From the NCBI RefSeq assembly GCF_027158465.1, contig NZ_JAMKYL010000002.1:1-64000 (forward strand): a stretch of 64,000 bases of DNA, in the 5' to 3' direction. The notes under the pieces were generated by a model. The model saw nothing but the letters and a program-made list of their open reading frames with translations, made no database searches and was not told the origin of the DNA. Of the stretch, positions 25,537-35,136 are shown one piece after another (the first letter of the stretch is position 1; every line of letters begins with the position of its first letter). Origin of the DNA: Oxalobacter paeniformigenes. Its GTDB lineage: Bacteria; Pseudomonadota; Gammaproteobacteria; Burkholderiales; Burkholderiaceae_D. Made by a program: the position numbers and the translations under genes.

Positions 25537-26298
25537 TCAAAAGCGCAATTTATATCCTTTTCGCAATAAATGCACGGTAAAAAAAGCGAGAAAAACAAAG
25601 AAGATACTCACAATAATCGCGCTTGTCCACGGATGGACATCACAACGGCCGAAAAATCCGTACCGGAAGCCGTCTACCAGATAGAAAAAAGGATTGAATT
25701 CGGAAAGACGTTGCCAGAAAGCGGGTAATGAATGAATGGAATAGAACACACCCGAAAGAAAAGTGGCCGGCATGATGAGGAAATTCTGGAAACTGGCAAG
25801 CTGGTCATATTTGTCAGCCCATATTCCGGCGATGATACCCATGGTGCCCAAAATCGCGGCGCCGAGAAAGGAAAAGAACAGAATCCAGATCAGGGAATGA
25901 CAGGCCGGCTTTACGAAAATGAGTGTAATGGCGAAGACACCGATGCCGACGATGAGTCCGCGTACCACGGCCGCCAGCATATAGGCCAGATACAGCTGCC
26001 AGTGCGATACGGGCGAGAGCAGGACGAATACGAGACTGCCGTTGATTTTGGACTGGATCAACGACGAGGATGAATTGGCGAAAGCGTTTTGCAACAGGCT
26101 CATCATGACCAGTCCTGGTACCAGAAAAGCCGTATACCCCACCCCCGGATAAATCTGGACATAATCTTCCAGTGCATGTCCGAAAATCAGCAGATAAAGC
26201 AGTGCCGTTACGATAGGCGCAGTAATGGTTTGTGTCGCGACTTTCAGAAAACGCAACACTTCCTTGTAGAAAAGAGTTTGAAAAGTGATGGCAAACAC
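25537..26298 (-). CDS. ABC-2 type exporter permease
   Basis: A 253-residue inner-membrane permease with six membrane segments. The ABC-2 signature region is present (GIWADKYDQLASFQNFLIMPATFLSGVFYSI in part, near residues 165-195). It is similar in type to the YadH family. I prefer a GTG start at 26298, two bases past the ATPase stop. An ATG at 26337 in the same frame would overlap the ATPase gene by 38 bases and add a hydrophilic stretch. Paired with the ATPase at 26300-27214. Substrate unknown. Confidence 0.88.
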   Translation of the reverse strand: MFAITFQTLFYKEVLRFLKVATQTITAPIVTALLYLLIFGHALEDYVQIYPGVGYTAFLVPGLVMMSLLQNAFANSSSSLIQSKINGSLVFVLLSPVSHWQLYLAYMLAAVVRGLIVGIGVFAITLIFVKPACHSLIWILFFSFLGAAILGTMGIIAGIWADKYDQLASFQNFLIMPATFLSGVFYSIHSLPAFWQRLSEFNPFFYLVDGFRYGFFGRCDVHPWTSAIIVSIFFVFLAFFTVHLLRKGYKLRF

Positions 26299-26299
26299 G

Positions 26300-27214
26300 T
26301 CAGTCCGGTCGTTTATCCATGATTTGCAAAAAAACATCTTCCAGATCGGGTTGTCTGAATTGCAGATCCTCGATGACGATATGATGTTTTCTCAGTTCAC
26401 AAAGTATATTTTCGATATCCGTAAAATGTGCGATTTGCAGTGTCCATGTCCGTGCGGAAAGGCGTGCAGGATCCTGCAAAACAAGCGGTTTGAGTGAATC
26501 GGGCAGGCGATCCGTGTCCAGCCGCAAGGTCAATCGCGATTCTGATGTGCGGTGCAACAGGGCTTCGGTGGTATCGAAGGCGACGATCTGCCCGTTTTTG
26601 AGCATGGCGATCCGGTTACACCAGTTTTGCGCTTCTTCCAGATAATGGGTGGTCAGAACGATCGTATGCCCTTCACGGTTCAGACGGCCGATGAATTTCC
26701 AGAGCGTTTGCCGCAGTTCTACATCGACGCCGGCTGTCGGTTCATCCAGTACGATGACCGGAGGCTTGTGAACCAGCGCCTGTGCGACAAGAACACGACG
26801 TTTCATCCCGCCGGACAATGCGCGCATGTTGACATCGGCCTTGCCGGACAAATCGAGATTGAACAGGATTTCATCGATCCAGTCATCGTTTTTTTTCAAT
26901 CCGAAATAGCCCGATTGCAGCTTTAATGTCTCGCGTACCGTAAAAAACGGGTCGAAGACCAGCTCTTGCGGAACGACGCCGATTTTTTTGCGGGTGATCC
27001 GGTAATCGGAAACGACATCATGTCCCAGTATGCGGATATATCCGCTGTCGGCCTTTGCCAAGCCCGCCATAATGGAAATCAGTGTGGTTTTTCCTGCGCC
27101 GTTAGGCCCGAGCAATCCGAAGAATTCTCCTTGCCGAATCGTCAGTGAAACGTCCTTGAGCGCATGAAGCGAACGGTAATGTTTGTTGACCCGGCAGATA
27201 TCGATAGCATTCAT
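26300..27214 (-). CDS. ABC exporter ATP-binding protein
   Basis: A 304-residue ATPase with Walker A (GPNGAGKTT near residue 38), signature LSGGMKRRV, Walker B with VIVLDEPTAGVD, and H-loop TTHYLEEA. A C-terminal 80-residue extension is typical of ABC-2 exporters of the YadG type. The ATG at 27214 is preferred over a TTG at 27226. It sits between mlaB and its permease. In Burkholderiales this pair commonly follows mlaB, but a link to lipid transport is not shown. Confidence 0.9.
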   Translation of the reverse strand: MNAIDICRVNKHYRSLHALKDVSLTIRQGEFFGLLGPNGAGKTTLISIMAGLAKADSGYIRILGHDVVSDYRITRKKIGVVPQELVFDPFFTVRETLKLQSGYFGLKKNDDWIDEILFNLDLSGKADVNMRALSGGMKRRVLVAQALVHKPPVIVLDEPTAGVDVELRQTLWKFIGRLNREGHTIVLTTHYLEEAQNWCNRIAMLKNGQIVAFDTTEALLHRTSESRLTLRLDTDRLPDSLKPLVLQDPARLSARTWTLQIAHFTDIENILCELRKHHIVIEDLQFRQPDLEDVFLQIMDKRPD

Positions 27215-27313
27215 TGGGCAAGACAAAAAACGACAGACGTATCGGACAGGGTGGTGAATCGTTGAAAACCGATGGCGTCATGCCATCTTGGGAATGAAAA
27301 CTGCAAAAGACAA

Positions 27314-27574
27314 TTATGAGAGGGCCAGAAGATCATTGACACCATACAGTGTCGCCAGACTGACAAGACTTTCAGGCGTGCGCAAGAAACGCAGGGATGC
27401 ATGATTCTCCAGTGCCGCACGTTGCCATGCCAGCAATACAGCGACACTGGTGGAATCGACCTGAACCAGATTGCCGAGATCACATTCAAGTTCGCCGCGC
27501 GCGATAGCCTCAAGTCCTTCCTTGAGAACTTCCCTGGCGTTGGAAAAATTCAGTGATGAAACGGCGAATGACAT
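27314..27574 (-). CDS. mlaB: MlaB, STAS-domain subunit of the Mla lipid transporter
   Basis: An 86-residue cytoplasmic STAS domain protein. In the Mla ABC complex MlaB binds MlaF and supports assembly and activity. The central LVQVDSTSVAVLLAWQRAAL helix-loop carries the conserved D-S-T/S motif. Short, compact and at its usual place after mlaC. Confidence 0.88.
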   Translation of the reverse strand: MSFAVSSLNFSNAREVLKEGLEAIARGELECDLGNLVQVDSTSVAVLLAWQRAALENHASLRFLRTPESLVSLATLYGVNDLLALS

Positions 27575-27596
27575 GAAGTGCTCACTTTCGGTCAGG

Positions 27597-28244
27597 TTAT
27601 TTTTTGGCGGCGGACTGCTTGCCCGATGAGAGCTGCTTGTTTTTCTGCGCCAAGGCGTTGATCAGACCGTCGATACCCGAACGGCTGATTTCGCTGGCGA
27701 AAGTCCCCTTGTAGGTTTCGACCAGCCATGCGCCCAGCACATTGACGTCATAAATTTTCCAGCCGTTATCCGTTTTTTCCATGCGATAACTGAGTTCGAT
27801 CGGATCGCCGCCACGTGGCTGGATGATCCGGGAATAGACTACGACATCTGTTGCATTCGGACTCATGCGCAATGGCTTGAATTCGAGGCGCTGATTGTCG
27901 ATTTTGGAGACGGCGTTGGCATAGGTGTAAACCAGCAGATCACGAAATTCGCGGGTCAGCTGTTCCTTTTGTTCAGGCGTTGCCTGTCGCCAGTAACGAC
28001 CTGCGGCCAGCGATGTCATGCGCTGGAAATTGACATGCGGGAAAATCGTGTTTTCAACCAGTGCATAAATCTGTTTCTGGTTGCCTTTCTTGATTTCCTT
28101 GTTTGCCTTTGCTGCATCCATGACTTCCTTGCTGATCCGTTTTACCAGGGCATCAGGCGCTTCCATTGCAGCATGGGCACTGGCGGCAAATCCCGCCATA
28201 CAAAGTACCACCAGAAAGAGGTACCACTTTTTCAGAATCTTCAT
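27597..28244 (-). CDS. mlaC: MlaC, periplasmic phospholipid shuttle
   Basis: A 215-residue Tgt2/MlaC family protein carrying phospholipid between the outer-membrane MlaA complex and inner-membrane MlaFEDB. A cleavable signal peptide is visible (LFLVVLCMAGFAASAHA, cut near residue 25). The body has NTIFPHVNFQRMTSLAAGRYW and VNVLGAWLVETYKGTF, both characteristic. The alanine/lysine-rich tail is unremarkable. Confidence 0.94.
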   Translation of the reverse strand: MKILKKWYLFLVVLCMAGFAASAHAAMEAPDALVKRISKEVMDAAKANKEIKKGNQKQIYALVENTIFPHVNFQRMTSLAAGRYWRQATPEQKEQLTREFRDLLVYTYANAVSKIDNQRLEFKPLRMSPNATDVVVYSRIIQPRGGDPIELSYRMEKTDNGWKIYDVNVLGAWLVETYKGTFASEISRSGIDGLINALAQKNKQLSSGKQSAAKK

Positions 28245-28270
28245 ATTATGAAACAGTTAAAAATTGAGGG

Positions 28271-29125
28271 TTAGTTGACATTGGGGGTTACCGCTTCCGC
28301 CGGAACGGGAATGGTCGCCTTTGCCGGTGCCTCTCCGGATTTGGCTGCTTTTGCCGGAGACTTGAGCGGAGCTACAGGCTCGGCAGGTTTGATAAACGGT
28401 TCCGATGCGGAGACTTCGACCCATTCACCATCATCGCCACTGTCCTTGCCATGAACCTGCTGGTAACGGCGTTGCAGGAAGGCGTCACGCATGAATTCGT
28501 ATTTGTCCAGCGAGGCATCGTCGACCAGCGAGGAAGCATCCAGCAGGGCGGCACGGTAATTGACGGCCCTTACGACGATACCGACGTTGCGAACGCTGAT
28601 ATTATCGACATAGGTCCATGGATCGCCATACCATTCGGCCGGCAGGGCGATTGTATCACGAAGGGTGGATGGACCCAGAATCGGCAGAACCACGTACGGA
28701 CCTGCTTCCATGCCCCAGACGCCGAGCGTTTGCCCGAAGTCGGCGTGATGTTTCGTGAGCTGAAGATCAGAAGCGACATCGATAAGACCACCCAGACCGA
28801 AAATCGTGTTGACCGTAACACGAGTCACGTCGGAAAGTCCCTTTTGTCCTTCGCCTTGCAGGAAGTTGTTGAAAGCGGTCCATACGTCCGCAATGTTTCC
28901 GAAGAAGTTGGTTACGCCTGTCTGAACAATGTCTGGCAATACGTTTTTGTAGACGGTGGCTACCGGTTTGAAGATCACATTGTCGAATGCTTCATTGACA
29001 CTGAACATGACACGGTTGTAGTTTTCGAACGGGTCGTTCGGATTGTTGGTGGCACAGCCGGTTGCCAGTAGTGTCGCGATTGTGGCGGCAATGACGGGTT
29101 TTGCTAGACGTTTCAGGCGGCTCAT
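28271..29125 (-). CDS. mlaA: MlaA (VacJ) outer-membrane lipoprotein
   Basis: A 284-residue lipoprotein that removes phospholipids from the outer leaflet and passes them to MlaC. The lipobox LLATGC places the lipidated cysteine at residue 24. Family blocks are DPFENYNRVMFSVNEAFD, NFFGNIADVWTAFNNFLQG and VWGMEAGPYVVLPILGPS. After about residue 220 there is a proline/alanine/lysine-rich tail, longer than the E. coli protein, probably disordered. Confidence 0.95.
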   Translation of the reverse strand: MSRLKRLAKPVIAATIATLLATGCATNNPNDPFENYNRVMFSVNEAFDNVIFKPVATVYKNVLPDIVQTGVTNFFGNIADVWTAFNNFLQGEGQKGLSDVTRVTVNTIFGLGGLIDVASDLQLTKHHADFGQTLGVWGMEAGPYVVLPILGPSTLRDTIALPAEWYGDPWTYVDNISVRNVGIVVRAVNYRAALLDASSLVDDASLDKYEFMRDAFLQRRYQQVHGKDSGDDGEWVEVSASEPFIKPAEPVAPLKSPAKAAKSGEAPAKATIPVPAEAVTPNVN

Positions 29126-29135
29126 AACGGTACCT

Positions 29136-29591
29136 TTATTCTGCGGCTTTATTGTAAATAAATTGACTGATCAAATTTTCCAGAACGATAGCGGATTGTG
29201 TCATTTTGATCTGGTCGCCTGCCGCAAGATTGGCTTCATCACCACCCGGTTCGATGCCGACATACTGTTCGCCCAGCAAGCCGGACGTCAGGATTTTTGC
29301 ACTGCTGTCCTTCGGAAACTTGTAGCGTTCCTGCAACTGGAGTGTGACGAGCGCACGATAATCCTGGTCATCGAAAGTGATGTCCCCTACCCGGCCGACA
29401 ACCACACCGGCGCTTTTGACCGGAGCGCGTGGTTTCAAACCGCCAATATTGTCGAAGCGTGAAGAAACGGTATAGGTTTTCTCGAAAGAGAAAGAACTCA
29501 TATTGCCGGCCTTGAGAGCAAGGAACATCAGTGCGACGGCACCGAGCAATACGAAAAGGCCTACCCAGATATCAAAAGATTTACGCTGCAT
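29136..29591 (-). CDS. mlaD: MlaD, MCE-domain substrate-binding subunit
   Basis: A 151-residue single MCE-domain protein anchored by one N-terminal membrane helix (IWVGLFVLLGAVALMFLAL). It forms the hexameric periplasmic ring of the Mla ABC complex. The MCE core reads FDNIGGLKPRAPVKSAGVVVG. An 86-base lower-GC gap separates it from mlaE, unusually wide for this operon. Confidence 0.95.
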   Translation of the reverse strand: MQRKSFDIWVGLFVLLGAVALMFLALKAGNMSSFSFEKTYTVSSRFDNIGGLKPRAPVKSAGVVVGRVGDITFDDQDYRALVTLQLQERYKFPKDSSAKILTSGLLGEQYVGIEPGGDEANLAAGDQIKMTQSAIVLENLISQFIYNKAAE

Positions 29592-29677
29592 GAATTTATA
29601 CCTTTGTCAATGCATCCGCTTTTCAATAAAACCAATTATAAGGTTGATTGTGTCTTATCCAAAAGATGAAATGGAAA

Positions 29678-30454
29678 TTAGTTGAACATTAGCGCCGTCA
29701 TGATGAAATCCAGCCACAAAACAAGCAGTGACGAATACACAACAGTTCTCGTCGTTGCGCTGGAAACGCCTTCCGGGGTCGGTTTCGATTCATAGCCCTG
29801 AAACAGCGCCATGAATGTGACGGCGAAACCGAAAATAATACTTTTGATGACGCCATTGCCGATATCGTTCCAGATGTCGACACCTTCCTGCATTTGCGAC
29901 CAGAAAGCACCGTCATCGACGCCGATCAGTATGACGCCGACGATATAACCGCCTATCACACCGGCTGCACAGAAAAGGGTAGCCAGAATCGGCATGGAAA
30001 TAATACCTGCCCAAAAGCGTGGCGCCAGAATGCGTTTGACGGGGTTGACCGCCATCATGTCCATGGCTGAAAGTTGCTCACCGGCTTTCATCAAACCGAT
30101 TTCTGCCGTCAGTGAGGTACCCGCCCTGCCTGCATAGAGCAAGGCTGTGACGACAGGTCCCAGTTCACGTGTCAGCGCCAGGGCGACCAGTACGCCGAGC
30201 GCCTGTTCCGAACCGTATCGCACGAGAATGTAATATCCCTGAAGTCCCAGCACGAAACCGACGAAGAGTCCTGACACGCAGATGATGACCAGCGACTTGT
30301 TGCCGATAAAGAAAATCTGGTCCGTGATCAGGCGCGGACGACGCAGAAGTTGAGGCAGCCCGCGCAGAAGCGACAGGAAAAGACGGGTAGCATAGCCGAT
30401 ATCGTCGATGGCCTTGCGGGTTCTGAACCCCAGATTGCTGATGAAATTGCTCAT
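29678..30454 (-). CDS. mlaE: MlaE, ABC permease for lipid asymmetry
   Basis: A 258-residue MlaE-family permease with five or so membrane segments and the conserved LGPVVTALLYAGRAGTSLTAEIG and GEQLSAMDMMAVNP blocks that contact MlaF. It overlaps the mlaF stop by four bases. Confidence 0.96.
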   Translation of the reverse strand: MSNFISNLGFRTRKAIDDIGYATRLFLSLLRGLPQLLRRPRLITDQIFFIGNKSLVIICVSGLFVGFVLGLQGYYILVRYGSEQALGVLVALALTRELGPVVTALLYAGRAGTSLTAEIGLMKAGEQLSAMDMMAVNPVKRILAPRFWAGIISMPILATLFCAAGVIGGYIVGVILIGVDDGAFWSQMQEGVDIWNDIGNGVIKSIIFGFAVTFMALFQGYESKPTPEGVSSATTRTVVYSSLLVLWLDFIMTALMFN

Positions 30455-31254
30455 GATGCTTTCTCCAGCCCAAGATCGGCAGCGATGGACGATCCCGGAT
30501 AATGGAAGGGGACTGGACCGTCGGTTTCCGCGTGAACGAACTGGTGAACATACGGATCGGTCGATTCCATCATTTCCGCCGGCGTACCATGGGCGACGAT
30601 TTTTCCGGCAGAAATGAAATAGACATAATCGGCGATGGAAAACGATTCCGTCACGTCATGCGAAACCAGAACGGATGTCGAATGCAAGGCATTGTTCAGA
30701 TTGCGGATGAGGTTGGCGGTCACGCCCATCGAAATGGGATCCAGACCTGCGAACGGTTCGTCGTACAGAATCAGTTGCGGATCGAGCGCGATGGCGCGTG
30801 CCAGTGCGACCCTGCGGGCCATACCGCCGGAAATCTCGCTTGGCATCAGTCTGGCCGCGTTGCGCAATCCTACGGCGTTGAGCTTCATCAATACCAGATC
30901 GTGGATCAGTTCTTCCGGAAGATTGGTTTGTTCGCGCAGCGGAAAAGCCACGTTTTCGAACACGGACAGATCGGTAAACAGGGCGCCATACTGGAAAAGC
31001 ATGCCCATTTTGCGTCTGAGCCGGTAAAGTGCGGCGGTTTCCAGTGTCTGCACGGCTTCGCCGTCGACGATCACGTCGCCCTTTTGCGGAATCAGCTGAC
31101 CGCCGATCAGGCGGAGTATGGTTGTCTTGCCGGAACCTGAACCTCCCATAATGGCAACCACCTTCCCGCGAGGAAAGGTCATGTTGATGCCCGAGAGGAT
31201 TTCACGGTCGCCATATCCGAAGACAAGGTCACGAATTTCAACGATATTGGACAC
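30451..31254 (-). CDS. mlaF: MlaF, ABC ATPase for lipid asymmetry
   Basis: A 267-residue ATPase powering the MlaFEDB complex. Walker A GGSGSGKTT near residue 36, signature EISGGMARRVALARA and Walker B LILYDEPFAGLDP are intact. It is the first gene of the long minus-strand run through murA and his to hinT. A terminal extension (PFHYPGSSIAADLGLEKAS) is also seen in E. coli-type MlaF, where the tail binds the partner protomer. Confidence 0.95.
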   Translation of the reverse strand: MSNIVEIRDLVFGYGDREILSGINMTFPRGKVVAIMGGSGSGKTTILRLIGGQLIPQKGDVIVDGEAVQTLETAALYRLRRKMGMLFQYGALFTDLSVFENVAFPLREQTNLPEELIHDLVLMKLNAVGLRNAARLMPSEISGGMARRVALARAIALDPQLILYDEPFAGLDPISMGVTANLIRNLNNALHSTSVLVSHDVTESFSIADYVYFISAGKIVAHGTPAEMMESTDPYVHQFVHAETDGPVPFHYPGSSIAADLGLEKAS

Positions 31255-31342
31255 AGTACGGTTTCTGGTTAAAGTGGATTATGTATTGTAAACCAACGCA
31301 TGATGCCGTAAAAAGCCTTTGCGGTATGCATGCCATGCAAAT

Positions 31343-33010
31343 TCAGCGTGTGACCGGCTTGTAACGCAGGCGCCTGGGTTTCGCTCCTTCTTCACCCAGA
31401 CGTTTGCGTTTGTCGGCTTCATATTCCTGATAGTTGCCCTCGAAGAAGGTGACTTGCGAGTTTCCCTCGAATGCCAGAATGTGTGTGGCGATTCGATCGA
31501 GGAACCAGCGGTCATGGGAAATCACGATGACGCTTCCGGCAAATTCCAGCAGCGCATCTTCAAGAGCACGCAGGGTTTCGACATCGAGGTCGTTGGAAGG
31601 TTCGTCCAGCAACAGGACATTACCCCCTTTCATCAGCATTTTTGCCAGATGCAGTCGGCCACGTTCCCCACCGGAGAGATTGCCGACTTTTTTCTGCTGG
31701 TCGCTGCCCTTGAAATTGAATCGTCCCAGATAGGCGCGAGCATTCATTTCGAAGCGGCCGACCGAAATCAGATCGGTGCCATTGCTGATGTCTTCGAAAA
31801 CGGTTTTGTCGTTATCCAGACTTTCCCTTGCCTGATCGACAAGTGAAAGTCTGACGGTTTTCCCGATGACGATTTCACCCTGATCAGGATGTTCCTGACC
31901 TGCGATCATGCGGAACAGCGTGGATTTGCCCGCGCCGTTCGGACCGATGACGCCGACGATGGCGCCGGCAGGTATGGTGAAACTCAGGTCATCGATGAGC
32001 ATGCGATCGCCGAAACTCTTGCGGACATGGCGGAATTCGATCACGTCATTTCCGAGTCTTTCGGCAACCGGAATGAAAATTTCCTGCGTCTCGTTACGTT
32101 TCTGGTATTCGTATTCGGACAATTCGTTAAAGCGTGCCAGACGTGCCTTGCTTTTGGCTTGTCGTCCTTTCGGGTTCTGGCGTACCCATTCCAGTTCTTT
32201 CGCAATGGTTTTCTGACGTGCCGATTCTTTCTGTTCTTCCTGTTTCAGACGCAGGTTTTTCTGGTCGAGCCATGAGCTGTAATTGCCCTTCCATGGAATA
32301 CCCTGCCCCCTGTCGAGCTCCAGAATCCATTCGGCGGCATTGTCGAGGAAATAGCGGTCATGGGTGATAGCGACTACAGTACCCGGAAAACGGTGCAGGA
32401 ACTGTTCCAGCCATTCGACGGATTCGGCATCAAGGTGGTTGGTCGGTTCATCCAGCAGCAGCATGTCCGGTTTGGACAACAACAGGCGACAAAGTGCCAC
32501 GCGTCGTTTTTCACCGCCAGAGAGGATTTTGATCTTTGCATCCCATGGTGGCAGTCGCAATGCATCGGCCGCCATTTCCATTTGCTGTTCTGTCTTGCCG
32601 CCGTCGGCAGCGGCGATAATGGCTTCAAGACGTGCCTGTTCGCTGGCCAATGCATCGAAATCGGCATCCGGTTCTGCATATGCGGCATACACGGCATCCA
32701 GTTTTTTTTGCGCTTCGATGATTTCGCCCAAACCGGATTCAACCGCTTCACGTACAGTCTGTTCGGGATCGAGTTCCGGTTCTTGTGGCATATAGCCGAT
32801 CCGTATCCCCGGCATCGGTATGGCTTCGCCCAGAATGTCGTTGTCCAGCCCGGCCATGATTTTCAGAAGCGTCGATTTTCCGGAACCGTTCAGACCGAGT
32901 ACGCCGATTTTGGCACCCGGAAAAAAGGATAGCGAAATGTCTTTCAGTATCTGGCGTTTCGGCGGAACGATTTTGCCGACACGGTTCATTGTAAAAACGT
33001 ATTGAGCCAT
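31343..33010 (-). CDS. ettA: EttA, energy-dependent translational throttle ABC-F ATPase
   Basis: A 555-residue ABC-F protein with two ATPase domains and no membrane part. Walker A motifs GLNGSGKST and GPNGAGKST, signatures LSGGEKRRVAL and LSGGERGRLHL, and the inter-domain linker near residues 250-310 are present. EttA binds the ribosomal E site and gates the first elongation step by energy charge. The ATG at 33010 begins MAQYVFTMNRVGK, the standard EttA N-terminus; the 79-codon upstream extension is not conserved-looking. Diverges from kup. Confidence 0.95.
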   Translation of the reverse strand: MAQYVFTMNRVGKIVPPKRQILKDISLSFFPGAKIGVLGLNGSGKSTLLKIMAGLDNDILGEAIPMPGIRIGYMPQEPELDPEQTVREAVESGLGEIIEAQKKLDAVYAAYAEPDADFDALASEQARLEAIIAAADGGKTEQQMEMAADALRLPPWDAKIKILSGGEKRRVALCRLLLSKPDMLLLDEPTNHLDAESVEWLEQFLHRFPGTVVAITHDRYFLDNAAEWILELDRGQGIPWKGNYSSWLDQKNLRLKQEEQKESARQKTIAKELEWVRQNPKGRQAKSKARLARFNELSEYEYQKRNETQEIFIPVAERLGNDVIEFRHVRKSFGDRMLIDDLSFTIPAGAIVGVIGPNGAGKSTLFRMIAGQEHPDQGEIVIGKTVRLSLVDQARESLDNDKTVFEDISNGTDLISVGRFEMNARAYLGRFNFKGSDQQKKVGNLSGGERGRLHLAKMLMKGGNVLLLDEPSNDLDVETLRALEDALLEFAGSVIVISHDRWFLDRIATHILAFEGNSQVTFFEGNYQEYEADKRKRLGEEGAKPRRLRYKPVTR

Positions 33011-33211
33011 AGTAACCGTACAAAAAAGAAAAGAAGATGCGGATGTCTGCAAACCGCTAAAAATAGCATGTGCGAAAAACTTGCGCAAACCGGCCGTTGC
33101 GAAAAAACGGCCCGGGAAATTCAGGCAATTATGCCCAATTGGATAAAAATGAGGCATATTTATTTGCTTTTCCGGCAAGTTTATCCTATCGTGCGAACGT
33201 GATAACAAGAA

Positions 33212-35101
33212 ATGGGTACAGAATTGGCACTGAAACCTGAAAAACACGGCATGATGGCAATGACGATTGCCGCGATCGGGATCGTGTACGGTGACATTGG
33301 AACCAGTCCGCTATACACCATGAAAGCGGTGTTCATCGAGGAACATGGACTGGCGCTGATTCCCGAAAACATCATCGGCGTTATTTCGCTGATTATCTGG
33401 GGACTGATCGCCGTGGTCAGTCTCAAGTACGTCTATATGATGCTCAAGGCGGACAACCGTGGCGAAGGCGGCATACTGGCGCTGGTTGCGCTGGCGCACA
33501 ATGCGTTGCCGCTCAAGTCGAAATGGCATGTGCCGTTGCTGATGATGGGCGTATTCGGGGCTGCTCTTTTTTACGGAGACAGTGTCATCACACCCGCTAT
33601 TTCGGTATTGTCCGCGACAGAAGGGCTGGAAGTGGCGACGCCCTTTTTCAAGCCGTATATCGTGCCGATTGCGATAGCCATTCTGGTCGTTTTGTATGCG
33701 ATCCAGTCAACCGGTACCGCAGGCATCGGCAAATGGGTCGGTCCACTGATGATTATCTGGTTTCTGACGTTGGCGGTCATGGGAATCGTCAACATCATCG
33801 AGGCGCCCCAGATACTGGTGGCGCTCAATCCGTTACATGCATGGACGTTCATGCATGAAAATGCGGCGATCGCTTTTATCGCGCTGGGTGCAATTGTGCT
33901 GGCGTTTACCGGTGCCGAAGCATTGTATGCCGATATGGGGCATTTCGGTTCCGGACCGATCCGGCGTGCATGGTTCATGCTGGTTTTTCCTGCGTTGTCC
34001 CTGAACTATCTGGGGCAGGGTGGCTTGCTGTTATCGAATCCCGCAGCGATTTCCAATCCGTTTTTCCAGCAGCTTGGTTCATGGAGCATTTATCCGCTGG
34101 TATTCATTTCGACCATAGCGGTCGTGGTGGCGTCGCAGGCAACCATTTCAGGCGCTTTTTCGATTACCCGGCAGGCGATCGGTCTCGGACTTTTGCCCAG
34201 AATGAAGATTGTGCATACATCGGCTTCCGAAATCGGGCAAATCTATATGCCGACCGTCAACTGGCTTCAGATGGCAGCGGTATTGCTGGCGATCGTGGGA
34301 TTCGGTTCGTCGGATAATCTGGCCGGGGCCTACGGGATTGCCGTGACAGGTACCATGACCATTACGACGATCCTGCTCTTTTTCGTGATGTACTATCACT
34401 GGAAACTCAATATCCTCGCTTCCCTGATGGTCGCGTCCTGTCTCTTTGTCATCGACATTTTCCTGTTTTCGTCCAATGTTCTGAAAATCACGAGTGGTGG
34501 CTGGTTCCCGCTGGTACTCGGCATCATGCTGTATATTCTGATGCTGACCTGGCGGCGTGGCAGGAAACTGGTCGGCGCCAGCCAGAAAAGGCATGCGATA
34601 CCACTGGAGTCTTTTCTGGAATCACTCTTTTTTTCACCGCCCCAGCGCGTCAAGGGAACGGCGGTTTTTCTGCGTGGTGAGAGTGACGGTGTGCCGCAGG
34701 CCTTGTTGCACAACCTCTCGCATAACAAGGTGTTGCATGAACGTGTGTTTTTCCTGACGATCCATATCCGGGAAGTTCCATGGGTTCCGAGGTGGGAGCG
34801 TATCCAGATTCATGAACTGGGACACCAGTGTTACCAGATCGATGTGTATTACGGTTTCAAGAACGAACCGGATATTCCGAAAGTTCTCGAATTGTGTCAG
34901 GAGCATGGATACAGTTTCGACATGATGTCCACATCGTTTTTCGTTTCGCGCCAGACGCTGATCCCGTCACCGAAATCAGGCATGGTCAAATGGCGTGAGC
35001 ATCTGTTTATCTGGATTTCCCGCAATGCACGCAGCGCGGCGGATTACTACCAGATTCCGACCAATCGCGTCATCGAACTCGGCGCTCGGGTGGAAATATG
35101 A
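33212..35101 (+). CDS. kup: Kup low-affinity potassium uptake protein
   Basis: A 629-residue KUP/HAK/KT transporter, bringing K+ in with protons. The first membrane segment carries AIGIVYGDIGTSPLYT, the family hallmark. Twelve membrane segments cover about residues 15-450 and a cytoplasmic domain follows. The conserved ADNRGEGGILALVALA loop is near residue 80. The Shine-Dalgarno region is weak. A strong terminator overlaps the stop codon. Confidence 0.97.
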   Translation: MGTELALKPEKHGMMAMTIAAIGIVYGDIGTSPLYTMKAVFIEEHGLALIPENIIGVISLIIWGLIAVVSLKYVYMMLKADNRGEGGILALVALAHNALPLKSKWHVPLLMMGVFGAALFYGDSVITPAISVLSATEGLEVATPFFKPYIVPIAIAILVVLYAIQSTGTAGIGKWVGPLMIIWFLTLAVMGIVNIIEAPQILVALNPLHAWTFMHENAAIAFIALGAIVLAFTGAEALYADMGHFGSGPIRRAWFMLVFPALSLNYLGQGGLLLSNPAAISNPFFQQLGSWSIYPLVFISTIAVVVASQATISGAFSITRQAIGLGLLPRMKIVHTSASEIGQIYMPTVNWLQMAAVLLAIVGFGSSDNLAGAYGIAVTGTMTITTILLFFVMYYHWKLNILASLMVASCLFVIDIFLFSSNVLKITSGGWFPLVLGIMLYILMLTWRRGRKLVGASQKRHAIPLESFLESLFFSPPQRVKGTAVFLRGESDGVPQALLHNLSHNKVLHERVFFLTIHIREVPWVPRWERIQIHELGHQCYQIDVYYGFKNEPDIPKVLELCQEHGYSFDMMSTSFFVSRQTLIPSPKSGMVKWREHLFIWISRNARSAADYYQIPTNRVIELGARVEI

Positions 35102-35127
35102 AAAAGCCGGCGAAAGCCGGCTTTTTT
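35101..35127. terminator. Bidirectional terminator between kup and the EFR1 gene
   Basis: AAAAAGCCGGC, loop GAAA, then GCCGGCTTTTTT: an 11-bp stem with a stable GNRA-type loop and T-run, directly after the kup stop and ten bases before the end of the convergent gene. Confidence 0.95.
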
Positions 35128-35136
35128 ACAAATACG

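Noticed and set aside
25340..25540. Possible remnant of bolA/ibaG before murA
   Set aside because: The short minus-strand frame reads IAIVLEAHLDIEESL but lacks the BolA H-x-H-x-x and FxGxSR patterns, and mostly overlaps murA.
33011..33211. GGCCGTT/AACGGCC hairpin between ettA and kup as a terminator or riboswitch
   Set aside because: It has only a 7-bp stem, lies in a divergent promoter region where no terminator is needed, and matches no known riboswitch of potassium genes.
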